Source: Clavibacter michiganensis (GTDB lineage Bacteria > Actinomycetota > Actinomycetes > Actinomycetales > Microbacteriaceae). From it: a stretch of DNA of 64,000 nucleotides. The DNA is taken from contig NZ_CP080437.1 in assembly GCF_021216655.1 (NCBI RefSeq), positions 1,984,001 to 2,048,000 of the forward strand, in the 5' to 3' direction. Shown here piece after piece: positions 16,556-25,596 of the stretch; positions within the stretch are counted from its first letter, which is position 1, and the number at the start of each line of letters is the position of its first letter. A program made the translations under genes and the position numbers. The notes under the pieces are model-generated. The model searched no databases. It saw only the letters and a list, made by a program, of their open reading frames with translations, and was not told the origin of the DNA.

Positions 16556-17143
16556 ATGTTCGCCGCCGACGCCGCGCGCGCCTTCCTGCAGCCGCCGCAC
16601 GGGATCACGGCGGTGCTCGCCGACGTCGTGCGGGTGATCGGTCTCGCCACGTTCCTCTTCTCCGTGTTCGCGTGGACGGGGACGACGTCGGCGATGTTCG
16701 CGCTCGCGCTGCTCGGCCTCGTCGCGCCGCGTTTCCTCGGGGCGCGGCCCGCGATGGATCTCGCGATCGGGATCACCACGCTCGTCTCCGCCGCGAGCAA
16801 CCGGCTCGACCTCTACGAGACGCTGCCGTGGTGGGACATCCCCGCGCACCTCGTCACGACAGCCGCCCTCGCCGCCCTCGTGATCCTGCTGGCCGACCGC
16901 GCGGGCGTCGTGGTCGATCGGCGGCCGCTGCCCCTCGGGATCCTCAGCCTCACGGTGGGCCTCGCGCTCTCGGCGCTGTGGGAGCTCGGCGAGTGGGCGG
17001 GGCAGGCGTGGCTGGACCCGGAGATCCTCACCGGGTACGCCGACACGATCGGCGACATGGCGGTCGGCGGGTTGGGCGCGCTCCTGATCGCGCCGCTCAT
17101 GCCGATGCTGCTGGCGCGGTCGCGGTGGATCGCGGAGGCCTGA
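16556..17143 (+). CDS. DUF2238 (YjdF-like) integral membrane protein
   Basis: A 195-residue polytopic membrane protein with about five helices. The central motif SNRLDLYETLPWWDIPAHLVTT and the later ALWELGEWAGQAWLDPEILTGYADTIGDM match the DUF2238/YjdF family, which has acidic and His residues at helix ends and unknown function. The ATG at 16556 follows GAGGAC at 8 bases. A GTG at 16475 overlapping the EEP stop would add a Pro-rich tail and is less likely. It is probably co-transcribed with the EEP gene. Confidence 0.8.
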   Translation: MFAADAARAFLQPPHGITAVLADVVRVIGLATFLFSVFAWTGTTSAMFALALLGLVAPRFLGARPAMDLAIGITTLVSAASNRLDLYETLPWWDIPAHLVTTAALAALVILLADRAGVVVDRRPLPLGILSLTVGLALSALWELGEWAGQAWLDPEILTGYADTIGDMAVGGLGALLIAPLMPMLLARSRWIAEA

Positions 17144-17392
17144 GTGTACGTGACCAACAAAGATCTTTAACGCAAGTAGCAACATATGCGTCTTCCACGT
17201 GGGCAAAACCGTGCAATCGCCAGCTACAGCGACTCCCCCGCTGGATCAATGTGCCGCATTTTGGGGGCTAAAAATACGAGAAGAGTGACGTAAAACCAGT
17301 CGTGATACCCATTTTTCGCAGTAGCATCAGAGCTAGCTGAATCCGAAACGCGCGACTAGACGCGTTTGGCCAGGACGAAGACTAGGAGTCCT
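17144..17392. promoter_or_regulatory. Lower-GC leader region with an inverted repeat
   Basis: Base composition changes sharply right after the DUF2238 stop codon. The region has no convincing gene. AAACGCG (17346-17352) and CGCGTTT (17361-17367) form a perfect 7-bp inverted repeat around 8 bases, 25 bp upstream of the next ATG; it could be an operator or a leader hairpin. Confidence 0.45.
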
Positions 17393-17992
17393 ATGTCCGA
17401 TACATATTCGTCAAAGGTGCGGGCGATTCACAACTTCTTCAAACGCATGGTGCCACGAAAGGCACGTACGATGAGCCCCGCAACCGATGCAGAAGTTAAA
17501 GTTGAAGTTGAAGGATACTTAGACCTGCTGCAAAGCCTGCGCGGCCAGTTGACGGACGAAGCCAAGGCGCTGGATACGCGTGCGGGCATAGTCATCTCGC
17601 TGGCAGTCGCTTTATCGGTCGCCTCTTACGTCGGAGCCGTGCCCGTATGGAGCGGGCTCTGTACTGCAATGGCGGTAGTGAGCGCCTTCCTAGGAGTCGT
17701 GGCACTACTGACGAATACTCTTGAAAATGGAGAACCGGGAATGTCCCTGGTACTTCAGTACGGAAGCCGGGAACTAGTTAAAGAGGCAATCAACGGGAAA
17801 ACCGCTTCGCTCGAGAAAGAAACCGACCGACTGGAGGTCGAACGTAGGTGGGTCCGCCTGCTAGAGGATGCCCTCATTTCCCGCAAGCGGTGGATGCTGG
17901 CGTCGTACGTCGCGCTCGTGGCCTCCGGAACCACGTTGGCCATCACGCATATCTTGCACCCATTAGTGATGTCGCCTGCCTCACCGGCGTGA
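17393..17992 (+). CDS. PycTM-like membrane protein (putative defence effector)
   Basis: A 199-residue protein with AT-richer codons than its neighbours. It has a basic N-terminus, a helix (EVEGYLDLLQSLRGQLTDEAKALDTRAG, residues 38-65), a membrane pair at about 66-84 and 88-112, a charged coiled region (140-165) and a final membrane helix (170-190). The motif DTRAGIVISLAVAL resembles the D-x-K/R-A-x-h-L start of the PycTM (DUF5706) domain of Pycsar effectors, which disrupt the membrane when a cyclic nucleotide binds. SLATT proteins are a related alternative. No cyclase gene is adjacent. ATG 17393 follows AGGAG. The family call is by eye. Confidence 0.5.
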   Translation: MSDTYSSKVRAIHNFFKRMVPRKARTMSPATDAEVKVEVEGYLDLLQSLRGQLTDEAKALDTRAGIVISLAVALSVASYVGAVPVWSGLCTAMAVVSAFLGVVALLTNTLENGEPGMSLVLQYGSRELVKEAINGKTASLEKETDRLEVERRWVRLLEDALISRKRWMLASYVALVASGTTLAITHILHPLVMSPASPA

Positions 17993-18328
17993 AGCTCAAA
18001 GCAGGTTACCGATTCAAGGTCGCATCCTAAGCAAAGACCTGCGTATTCATATCCATCACCAAACCTTGGCGCGCCTGAACCCATTTCGCACTTGCTCTGT
18101 AGGGCATGCGTACGTCGCAAAGACTGCCAACCGCGCGCTGCCTGCACAGTTGAGTCGAAGCGACGTGCCATGACTACAAGCGGGGACGATGGAGGAGCGT
18201 CGCTCGCAGGGCGCTGCTGCTCCCCGCGCGGGGGCGCTGCTCCTCCCGGCACCGGACGAGCGTGACGCCCCGAGGAGAAGTGCTCCGGGCGGGGTTTGGC
18301 CGGAGGAGCAGTCGGGTACGGGCCGATC
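17993..18328. other. Intergenic, lower-GC then normal composition
   Basis: 336 bp without a supported gene. Up to about 18180 the composition is low-GC like the islet; after that it returns to the host pattern. GGAGGAG at 18302-18308 is the only ribosome-like site and is about 20 bases from the next ATG. Confidence 0.5.
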
Positions 18329-19912
18329 ATGCGCTCGCCCGGGATCGACCTCGAGGCCGTCCTGTTCGACCGGGACGGGACGCTCGTCGTCGACGTGCCG
18401 TACAACGGGGATCCCGCCCTCGTCACGCTCATGCCCGGCGCCCGCGAGGCCGTCGACGCCGTGCGGGCCGCGGGCCTGCGCGTCGGGATGGTGACCAACC
18501 AGTCCGGCATCGCGCGCGGCCTCATCACGCGCGCGCAGGCCGACGCCGTCAACGCGCGCGTGCAGGAGCTGCTCGGCGCGTTCGACCTCGTGCTGCTGTG
18601 CCCGCACGGATCCGAGGACGGCTGCGACTGCCGGAAGCCGCAGCCGGGCATGGTGCTCGAGGCCTGCCGGGCGTGGGGCGTGGATCCGTCGCGCGTCGCG
18701 GTCGTCGGCGACATCGCGGCCGACATGGGCGCCGCCCGGACCGCGGGCGCGCGCGGCGTGCTCGTGCCCACACCCGTGACGCGCGAGGAGGAGGTGGCCG
18801 AGGCGGAGCTGGTGGCCCCGACGATCCTCGACGCCGTGCACCTCCTCATCCACGACCCCGCGCCCCGCCGCGTGCTCGTCGTGCGGCTCGACTCCGTGGG
18901 CGACGTGCTCATCTCCGGGCCCGCGGTGCGCGCCGTCGCCGCCGACCCGCGCGTCGAGGTGCACCTGCTCTGCGGTCCGCGCGGCGCGTCGGCCGGCCGG
19001 CTGCTGCCCGGCGTCCACGCGGTGCACGTGTGGGACGCGCCCTGGATCTCCTCCCCCGCGCCCGCCGCAGATGCCGCGTCGGTCGACGCGCTGCACGCGA
19101 TCCTCGCCGAGGTCGACGCGGACGAGGCCGTCATCCTCACCTCCTTCCACCAGTCGCCCCTGCCGCTCGCGCTGCTGCTGCGGCTCGCGGGCGTCGGCCG
19201 GATCACGGGCGCCAGCGTCGACTACGCCGGCTCCCTCCTCGACGTGCGCCTCAAGCCCGGCGAGGACCTCGACGAGGACCAGCCCGAGCCCGAGCGCGCC
19301 CTCGCGATCGCCGCCGCGGCCGGGCACGCGCTGCCCGCCGACGACGACGGGCGCCTCGCCGTCCTCGACGCGTCGCTGCCCGCCGACGTCGCGGCGCTCC
19401 TCCCCGACGGCCCGTTCGCGCTCGTGCACCCGGGCGCCGCCGTGGGCGCGCGCTCGTATCCCGCCGACCAGCACCGTGACGCCGTGGCGCTCCTCGTGGA
19501 GCGCGGGATCCCCGTGGTCGTCACCGGCGGCCCCGACGAGCGGGGCCTCACGGCGCACGTCGCCGGATCCGCCGCCCTCGACCTCGGCGGCCGCACCGAC
19601 CTCGCCGGGCTGGGCGCGCTCATGCGCCGCGCGGCCGTGCTCGTGAGCGGCAACACCGGCCCGGCGCACCTCGCCGCGGCGGTGGGCCTCCCCGTCGTCA
19701 GCCTGTTCTCGCCCGTCGTGCCGCCGATCCGCTGGGCGCCGTACCGCGTGCCCGTGATCCTGCTCGGCGACCAGGACGCGGCCTGCAAGCTGAGCCGCGC
19801 GCGCGACTGCCCGATCCCCGGCCACCCGTGCCTCGCCGGCGTCTCGCCCGCCGAGGTCGCCGACGCGGTCGAGCGGCTCATGGCGACGAGCCGCACGGAG
19901 GTGCCCGCATGA
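18329..19912 (+). CDS. HAD-IIIA phosphatase fused to GT9 glycosyltransferase
   Basis: A 527-residue fusion. Residues 1-165 are a HAD-IIIA phosphatase like GmhB (D-glycero-D-manno-heptose 1,7-bisphosphate phosphatase): Asp14-x-Asp16-Gly-Thr, MVTNQSGIARG, the Cys-rich DGCDCRKPQPGM zinc loop and VVGDIAADM. From about 175 comes a GT9 domain: VLVVRLDSVGDVLISGPAVRAV, ALVHPGAAVGARSYP and SGNTGPAHLAAAVGLPVVSLFSP. One polypeptide may therefore make the heptose precursor and transfer heptose. The start is uncertain: ATG 18329 lacks a close ribosome site; TTG 18296 is an alternative. It overlaps the next gene by ATGA. Confidence 0.88.
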   Translation: MRSPGIDLEAVLFDRDGTLVVDVPYNGDPALVTLMPGAREAVDAVRAAGLRVGMVTNQSGIARGLITRAQADAVNARVQELLGAFDLVLLCPHGSEDGCDCRKPQPGMVLEACRAWGVDPSRVAVVGDIAADMGAARTAGARGVLVPTPVTREEEVAEAELVAPTILDAVHLLIHDPAPRRVLVVRLDSVGDVLISGPAVRAVAADPRVEVHLLCGPRGASAGRLLPGVHAVHVWDAPWISSPAPAADAASVDALHAILAEVDADEAVILTSFHQSPLPLALLLRLAGVGRITGASVDYAGSLLDVRLKPGEDLDEDQPEPERALAIAAAAGHALPADDDGRLAVLDASLPADVAALLPDGPFALVHPGAAVGARSYPADQHRDAVALLVERGIPVVVTGGPDERGLTAHVAGSAALDLGGRTDLAGLGALMRRAAVLVSGNTGPAHLAAAVGLPVVSLFSPVVPPIRWAPYRVPVILLGDQDAACKLSRARDCPIPGHPCLAGVSPAEVADAVERLMATSRTEVPA

Positions 19913-20961
19913 GGATCCTGATGTGGCACGTCCACGGCGGCTGGACCGACTCGTTCGTCCTCGGAACCCACGAGATCCTGTTCCCCACCACGCCCGCGCG
20001 CGACGCGTGGGGCCTCGGCCGTGGCGGCCGCGCCTGGCCCGTGAGCGCGCGCGAGGTGGATCCGTCGTCCCTGCACGACGCCGACGTCGACCTCGTCCTG
20101 CTCCAGCGCGTCGCGGAGATCGAGGAGGCGGAGCGCCTGCTCGGCCGCCGCCTCGGATCCGACGTGCCCGCCGTCTTCCTCGAGCACAACACCCCGCGCG
20201 GCGCCCCGACCGAGACCGTGCACGCGCTGGCCGGCCGCGACGACATCCCGGTGATCCACGTCACGCGCTTCAACGCGCTCATGTGGGACACCGGCGTCGC
20301 GCCCACGACGGTCGTCGAGCACGGCGTGCCCGACCCCGGCGCGCTCTACACGGGCGAGGTCGCGTCGTTCGGCGCGGTGATCAACGAGCCCGTGCGCCGC
20401 GGCCGCATCACCGGCACCGACCTCCTTCCAGCGTTCGCGGCGGTCGCGCCCGTCGAGGTGTTCGGCATGGGGACGGATCTGCTCCCGGGTGCGTTCCCGG
20501 ACCTCGGCGAGCGCATCGTCCCGCGCGGCGACCTGCCCACGGCCCGCATGCACCCCGAGCTCGCGCGCCTGCGCGCCTACGTCCACCCGCACCGCTGGAC
20601 CTCGCTCGGGCTGTCCCTGCTCGAGGCCATGCACATGGGGATGCCCGTGCTCGTGCTCGACGCGACCGAGGCGTCGCGCGCGGTGCCGCCGGACGCGGGC
20701 GCGATCTCGTCCGGCCCGGCCGACCTCGTGCGCGTGGCCCGGCTGCTCCTCGCGGATGCCGACGAGGCCGCCCGCCGCGGCCGCGTCGCCCGCGAGGCCG
20801 CGCTCGCCCGCTACTCGCTCGGCCGGTTCCTGCGCGACATGGACGCCGTGCTGCACGACGCCGTGGACGCGACCGCTGGCCGTCGCGCCCGGCGCGCGCC
20901 CGCCGCATCCGCCCCCACGCACTCCCCGCACCACCCGCTCGACGAGAGGACGACACGATGA
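19909..20961 (+). CDS. Glycosyltransferase (GT-B type)
   Basis: A 350-residue protein starting MRILMWHVHGGWTDSFV, overlapping the preceding fusion gene by ATGA. It has a GT-B layout: an N-terminal acceptor domain with DLVLLQRVAEIEEAERLLGR and VFLEHNTPRG, and a C-terminal donor domain with AYVHPHRWTSLGLSLLEAMHMGMPVLVLDATEA, the E-x7-E-like region of GT4 enzymes. The last 35 residues are a disordered Arg/Ala/Pro/His tail. The donor sugar is not predictable. Position within the heptose operon suggests extension of the same glycan. Confidence 0.82.
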   Translation: MRILMWHVHGGWTDSFVLGTHEILFPTTPARDAWGLGRGGRAWPVSAREVDPSSLHDADVDLVLLQRVAEIEEAERLLGRRLGSDVPAVFLEHNTPRGAPTETVHALAGRDDIPVIHVTRFNALMWDTGVAPTTVVEHGVPDPGALYTGEVASFGAVINEPVRRGRITGTDLLPAFAAVAPVEVFGMGTDLLPGAFPDLGERIVPRGDLPTARMHPELARLRAYVHPHRWTSLGLSLLEAMHMGMPVLVLDATEASRAVPPDAGAISSGPADLVRVARLLLADADEAARRGRVAREAALARYSLGRFLRDMDAVLHDAVDATAGRRARRAPAASAPTHSPHHPLDERTTR

Positions 20962-22907
20962 GGATCGCGATGATCTCGGAGCACGCCAGCCCGCTGGCGA
21001 CGCTCGGCGGCGTGGACGCCGGCGGCCAGAACGTGCACGTGGCCGCGCTGTCGGCCGCGCTCGCGGAGGAGGGCCACACCGTCACCGTCTACACGCGCCG
21101 GGACGACGCGGCGCTGCCCGCCCGCGTCGCGTTCGCGCCCGGCGTGGAGGTCGTGCACCTCGACGCCGGACCCGCCCGCGCGGTCCCCAAGGACGAGCTG
21201 CTTCCGCACATGGGCGAGCTCGCCGACGGCCTCCTCGCCGACTGGCGCACCGCCCGACCCGACGTGGTGCACAGCCACTTCTGGATGTCCGGGGTCGCCG
21301 CGCTCGACGCTGCCGCGCGGCTCGCGTCCTCCCCGGTCGGCGCCGCCGCGGCCCCGCCCGTGCTGCACACCTTCCACGCGCTCGGATCCGTGAAGCGCCG
21401 CCACCTCGGCGCCGAGGACACGAGCCCCGCCGCGCGCGCCGAGCTCGAGCCGGGCGTCGGCCGCCGTGCCGATGCGGTCATCGCGACCTGCTCCGACGAG
21501 GCCGCGGAGCTCGTGCGCGCGGGCGTCGACGCGGCCCGCATCACCGTGATCCCGTGCGGCGTCGACATCGGGCACTTCACGCCGCGGGCGTACGACGACG
21601 CCGCGGACGCCGACCCGACGCACCCGATGCGCGTCATGGTCGTCGGCCGCCTGGTGCCGCGCAAGGGCGTCGACCTCGCGATCGAGGCCCTCGGGATCCT
21701 CGCCCGCCGCGGCCGCCGCGACGTCGAGCTGGTCATCGTCGGCGGATCCGGCGACGCCGCCGACGCGGGCGAGGACGCCGAGGCCCGCCGCCTGATGGAC
21801 GCCGCGCGCGCCGCCGGGGTCGCCGACCGCGTGCGCCTCCACGGCCGTGTCTCCCAGGCCGACATGCCCGCCGTGATGCGCACCGCGGACGTCGTGGTGT
21901 GCGCGCCCTGGTACGAGCCGTTCGGCATCGTGCCGCTCGAGGCGATGGCCTCCGGCGTGCCCGTGGTCGCGTCGGCCGTCGGCGGCCTCACCGACAGCGT
22001 GGTCGACGGCGTGACGGGGATCCTCGTGCCGCCGCGCGACCCCGCCGCCATCGCGGACGCCCTCGGGGAGCTCCTCGCGGATCCCGCGCGCCGCCGACGC
22101 CTCGGCCGCGCCGGCCGCGACCGCATGGAGCACGGCTACGCGTGGTCGACCGTCGCCGCGCGCACCGCCGACGCCTACCGCGCCGCGATCCAGGCGGCCG
22201 CACCCGACGCGCTCCCCGCCGACCCGACCGTGGTCGACGCCCACCTCGACGCGCTCGCCCCGGTGCTCGCCGACCTCCGCACGCACGCGCCGCGCCTCAC
22301 CGCGTGGGGCCGCGAGATGGCCGACCGCATGAGCCACGGCGCGCGCCTGCTCGCGGCGGGCAACGGCGGATCCGCGGCCGAGGCCCAGCACCTCACGAGC
22401 GAGCTGGTGGGCCGGTTCGACGGCGATCGCCGCCCGTTCTCGGCCATCGCGCTGCACTCCGAGTCGTCCGCGGTCACGGCCATCGGCAACGACTACGGCT
22501 TCGACGAGGTGTTCGCCCGGCAGGTGCACGCGCACGCGAGATCCGGCGACATCGTGGTTCTGCTCTCCACGAGCGGGCGCAGCCAGAACCTGCTCCGGGC
22601 CGCGGCCGCCGCGCGCGCCGCCGGGGCGACGACCTGGGCGATGACGGGACCGGGACCGAACCCGCTGGTGGAGGCGTGCGACGAGCACATAGCGCTCGAC
22701 GGGCCGTCGGCCAACGTGCAGGAGGCGCAGCTCGTCGCCGTGCACGCGATCTGCCGCTCGTTCGAGAGCCGCCTGCAGGCGAACGACCGGGCGGCGGCGC
22801 GCGCGTCGGCCGCCCCTGCTCCGGTGTCGGGGGCCGCGTCCGCGTCGATCCCCGCGACGGTCGCGCCCGCGTCCACCACGGCCGAGCCCGCCGAGGTGCC
22901 CGCATGA
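20958..22907 (+). CDS. GT4 glycosyltransferase fused to SIS (GmhA-like) isomerase
   Basis: A 649-residue fusion. Residues 1 to about 405 form a GT4 glycosyltransferase: TLGGVDAGGQNVHVAALSAAL, VVHSHFWMSG, VVGRLVPRKGVDLAIEAL and the catalytic EPFGIVPLEAMASGVPVVAS. From about 420 on is a SIS domain of the GmhA (sedoheptulose 7-phosphate isomerase) type: LLAAGNGGSAAEAQHLTSELVG, AIGNDYGFDEVFARQV and LLSTSGRSQN. GmhA makes D-glycero-D-manno-heptose 7-phosphate, the first step to ADP-heptose. The Ala/Pro tail is disordered. Both junctions are ATGA overlaps, so the products are made together. Confidence 0.9.
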   Translation: MRIAMISEHASPLATLGGVDAGGQNVHVAALSAALAEEGHTVTVYTRRDDAALPARVAFAPGVEVVHLDAGPARAVPKDELLPHMGELADGLLADWRTARPDVVHSHFWMSGVAALDAAARLASSPVGAAAAPPVLHTFHALGSVKRRHLGAEDTSPAARAELEPGVGRRADAVIATCSDEAAELVRAGVDAARITVIPCGVDIGHFTPRAYDDAADADPTHPMRVMVVGRLVPRKGVDLAIEALGILARRGRRDVELVIVGGSGDAADAGEDAEARRLMDAARAAGVADRVRLHGRVSQADMPAVMRTADVVVCAPWYEPFGIVPLEAMASGVPVVASAVGGLTDSVVDGVTGILVPPRDPAAIADALGELLADPARRRRLGRAGRDRMEHGYAWSTVAARTADAYRAAIQAAAPDALPADPTVVDAHLDALAPVLADLRTHAPRLTAWGREMADRMSHGARLLAAGNGGSAAEAQHLTSELVGRFDGDRRPFSAIALHSESSAVTAIGNDYGFDEVFARQVHAHARSGDIVVLLSTSGRSQNLLRAAAAARAAGATTWAMTGPGPNPLVEACDEHIALDGPSANVQEAQLVAVHAICRSFESRLQANDRAAARASAAPAPVSGAASASIPATVAPASTTAEPAEVPA

Positions 22908-24307
22908 GGTTCGTCGTGGTCGGCGACGTGCTCCTCGACGTCGACATGACCGGCGCCGCCCACCGCCTCAGCCCCGACGCGCCCGTGCCGGTGATCGAGG
23001 TCGAGGAGTCGCTGCCCCGCGCGGGCGGCGCCGGCCTCGTCGCCACGATGCTCGCGCGCGACGGCCACGACGTGCGCCTCGTCACCGTGCTCTCCGACGA
23101 CCGCCACTCCGCGACCCTCCGCGAGTGCCTGCAGCGGATCGAGGTGGTCGCCGGCCCGTCCGGCGCGCCCACGCCCGTGAAGACCCGCGTCCGCGCCGAC
23201 GGCCACGCCATCGCCCGCATCGACGAGGGCTGCGCGCCGCCGCCCACCCCCGCCGCGACCGACGAGATGCTCGACGCGATCGCCACGGCCGACGCCATCG
23301 TGGTCGCCGACTACGGCCGCGGCGTCACGCGCGATCCGCGCCTCCGCGCCGCCCTCGACGCGCGCGCCGCCGTGGTGCCGCTCGTGTGGGATCCGCACCC
23401 CGCGGGCGAGCCGCCCGTCCCGAACACGGCGCTCGCCACCCCGAACCTCGCCGAGGCACGCGCGTTCTCCGGCGTCGCCGGGCGTGACGTCGCCGCGGCC
23501 GCTGACGCCGCCCGTCTCCTGCTCGAGCGGTGGGGCGTCCGCACGGTCTCCGTCACCATGAGCGAGCGCGGCGCCCTGCTCGTGTCGGCGCCCGTGTCGG
23601 GCTCGGGCTCGGGCTCGGAGGGCTCGGCCGGCGGATCCATGCCCGTCGTCGTCCCCGCCCCGCTCGTCGCGACGGGCGATCCGTGCGGCGCGGGAGACCG
23701 GCTCGCTGCCACGGCCCTCGCCGCGCTGGCCGCGGGATCCCCCGTCGAGGACGCCGTGCGCGACGCCGTCGCCTCGGCCGCCGAGTACGTGGACGCGGGC
23801 GGCGTCGCGACCCTCGTGGGCCCGCCAGCCGCGCGCCCCATCGGCGGCCACGCGGCGAGCGCCCTCCAGGTGGTGCGCGCGACCCGCGCCTCCGGCGGCA
23901 CCGTCGTCGCGACCGGCGGCTGCTTCGACCTCGTGCACGCCGGCCACGCCCGCACCCTCGCCGCGGCCCGCGCGCTCGGCGACTGCCTGGTCGTGCTCCT
24001 CAACTCGGACGACTCGGTGCGCCGCCTCAAGGGACCCGAGCGGCCGATCATGACCGAGGAGGACCGCGTCGACCTGCTGATGTCGCTCGGCGTCGTGGAT
24101 GCGGTGGTGCTCTTCTCGGAGGACACCCCCGAGGAGGCGCTCCGCTCCATCAAGCCCGACCTCTGGGTCAAGGGCGGCGACTACCGCGCCGAGGACCTCC
24201 CCGAGTCGGCGGTCATCGCCGAGTGGGGCGGCCAGGCCGTGACCGTCCCGTACCACCCAGGCCGCTCCACCACGAAGCTCGCCGGCGCCCTCGCGCGCGT
24301 CGGCTGA
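22904..24307 (+). CDS. hldE: HldE-like bifunctional heptose kinase/nucleotidyltransferase
   Basis: A 467-residue two-domain protein. The N-terminal PfkB-type kinase (about 1-315) has GDVLLDVDMTGAAHRLSPDAP and the catalytic GDPCGAGDR. The C-terminal cytidylyltransferase-like domain (about 330-467) has GCFDLVHAGHARTL with the HxGH motif, LNSDDSVRRLKGPERP and DLWVKGGDY. In HldE these make heptose 1,7-bisphosphate and ADP-heptose 1-phosphate linkage respectively. A Gly/Ser-rich loop (SGSGSGSEGSAGGS) from a short in-frame sequence repeat is inserted before the kinase active site. With the GmhB-GT9 and GT4-GmhA fusions all core pathway activities are present in this operon. Confidence 0.9.
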   Translation: MRFVVVGDVLLDVDMTGAAHRLSPDAPVPVIEVEESLPRAGGAGLVATMLARDGHDVRLVTVLSDDRHSATLRECLQRIEVVAGPSGAPTPVKTRVRADGHAIARIDEGCAPPPTPAATDEMLDAIATADAIVVADYGRGVTRDPRLRAALDARAAVVPLVWDPHPAGEPPVPNTALATPNLAEARAFSGVAGRDVAAAADAARLLLERWGVRTVSVTMSERGALLVSAPVSGSGSGSEGSAGGSMPVVVPAPLVATGDPCGAGDRLAATALAALAAGSPVEDAVRDAVASAAEYVDAGGVATLVGPPAARPIGGHAASALQVVRATRASGGTVVATGGCFDLVHAGHARTLAAARALGDCLVVLLNSDDSVRRLKGPERPIMTEEDRVDLLMSLGVVDAVVLFSEDTPEEALRSIKPDLWVKGGDYRAEDLPESAVIAEWGGQAVTVPYHPGRSTTKLAGALARVG

Positions 24308-24379
24308 GCCCCCGATCCGCACCACTCCCCTGAACCACCGCGCCCACCAGGCGCGATCCGCACCACGGAAGGAACACCC

Positions 24380-25084
24380 ATGACCGACTCCCCCCGCCCC
24401 AGCACCGGCCGCGTCCTCATCACCGGAGGCGCGTCCGGGCTCGGCGCCGCGGTCGCGCAGGCGGTCCTCGCGGCCGGCGGCGAGCCCATCGTGCTCGACC
24501 TCGACACCTCGAGCGTCACCGGCATGGAGGCCCACCGCATCGACGTCTCCGACACCCGCGCCACCGAGGCGCTCGTCGCCGAGATCGCGCAGGCGCACGG
24601 CGGGCTGGATGCCGTCGTCACCGCCGCGGGCATCGACCGCTGCGGCCGCCTCGTCGACGTCGCCCCCACCGAGTGGGAGAAGGTCATCGGCGTGAACCTC
24701 ATGGGCACGGTAGCCGTCGTCCGCGCGGCGCTGCCGTTCCTCACCGAGTCGCACGGCCGCGTCGTCACCGTCGCGTCGTCGCTCGCCATCAAGGCCGTCT
24801 CCGACGCGACCGCCTACTGCGCCTCCAAGTTCGGCGTGCTCGGCTTCACGCGCGCACTCGCCGCCGAGACGAAGGGCGAGGTCGGCGTCACCACGCTGAT
24901 CCCCTCCGGCATGAAGACGCACTTCTTCGACGACCGCGACCCGAAGTACAAGCCCGGCTCCGACGCGAACCTCAACGACCCGGCCGCCGTCGCCGACTCG
25001 GTGATGTTCATCCTCGGCCAGCCCCGCGGCTGCGAGATCCGCGAGCTCGTCATCACCCACGAGCTGGAGGACAGCTGGCCGTGA
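24380..25084 (+). CDS. SDR family oxidoreductase
   Basis: A 234-residue classical short-chain dehydrogenase: TGGASGLGAAVAQAV cofactor loop, LDLDT acidic end of beta-2 (favouring NAD), VVTAAGIDRCG, active-site Ser in VASSLA and TAYCASK with the catalytic Tyr and Lys. It lies 72 bp after the HldE-like gene on the same strand and precedes a strong terminator, so it is the likely last gene of the operon. It is not an extended SDR of the HldD type, so it is not an obvious ADP-heptose epimerase; it may modify a sugar at another carbon. Confidence 0.9.
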   Translation: MTDSPRPSTGRVLITGGASGLGAAVAQAVLAAGGEPIVLDLDTSSVTGMEAHRIDVSDTRATEALVAEIAQAHGGLDAVVTAAGIDRCGRLVDVAPTEWEKVIGVNLMGTVAVVRAALPFLTESHGRVVTVASSLAIKAVSDATAYCASKFGVLGFTRALAAETKGEVGVTTLIPSGMKTHFFDDRDPKYKPGSDANLNDPAAVADSVMFILGQPRGCEIRELVITHELEDSWP

Positions 25085-25122
25085 GTCGCGGCTGATCCGC
25101 GCACCCTGCGCCCTGCGCGCAT

Positions 25123-25165
25123 GAGACGAGCCCGCCCCCGCATCGCGCGGGGCCGGGCTCGTCTC
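25123..25165. terminator. Bidirectional hairpin terminator
   Basis: Arms GAGACGAGCCCG-CCCC (25123-25138) and GGGGC-CGGGCTCGTCTC (25149-25165) pair over 16 bp with one bulge. The site separates the convergent SDR gene and the minus-strand membrane protein. The right arm shares GCGGGGCCGGGCTCGT with the terminator at 26855. Confidence 0.8.
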
Positions 25166-25170
25166 GTCGC

Positions 25171-25521
25171 TCAACCGATGGACACGCCCGTCATCACAAG
25201 CGCGGCGACGGCGACACCGATGGTGAGGATCATCCCCGCGATCGGGATCCGCCGACTGGGCTGCCGTCGAGCGATGAAAAAGACCGTCACCACTGTGCTG
25301 AGCACGGCAACCGAGGCAATGCCTAATGCACCGAACCTGTATCCGAAGTCCGCTAGCCCGTAATCACAATCCGGATCGTTGTACCCACAGACACCGAGCA
25401 GTCCGCTGAAAGCGATGTTGTTGATGTAGGCAATTGTTGCAACAACGAGTTCCGCGACGAGCAGCAGAACAGTCGACCCGTACGGCCGCGCGCGCGCCTT
25501 TGCATCGTTGGATGCCATCAT
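25171..25521 (-). CDS. Small integral membrane protein (paralogue of 26902)
   Basis: A 116-residue protein with three membrane helices (about 16-43, 62-84 and 92-114). A short Cys-containing loop (GVCGYNDPDCDYG) follows the first helix. The pattern of VLLLVAEL in helix 1, VAVLSTVVTVFF in helix 2, and PIAGMILTIGVAVAALVMTGV in helix 3 aligns with the protein at 26902 (VLLVVEW, VLVLSTVATVV, PVAGIALILAINVAVQIMTGI), so the two are duplicates. Codon use is somewhat AT-richer than its paralogue. No family or function is recognised. Confidence 0.7.
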   Translation of the reverse strand: MMASNDAKARARPYGSTVLLLVAELVVATIAYINNIAFSGLLGVCGYNDPDCDYGLADFGYRFGALGIASVAVLSTVVTVFFIARRQPSRRIPIAGMILTIGVAVAALVMTGVSIG

Positions 25522-25596
25522 TGATAAATCCTTCGTTCCGGTTCTATAGGCCGTCGTGACCTTGGCCCTCGCCGCGTGAGCCTCGGAGCTCCAGCG

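Noticed and set aside
20489..22903. Open frame joining upstream sequence to the HldE-like gene
   Set aside because: The upstream part is Arg/Pro-rich shadow of the GT4-SIS gene; HldE starts at the ATGA overlap.
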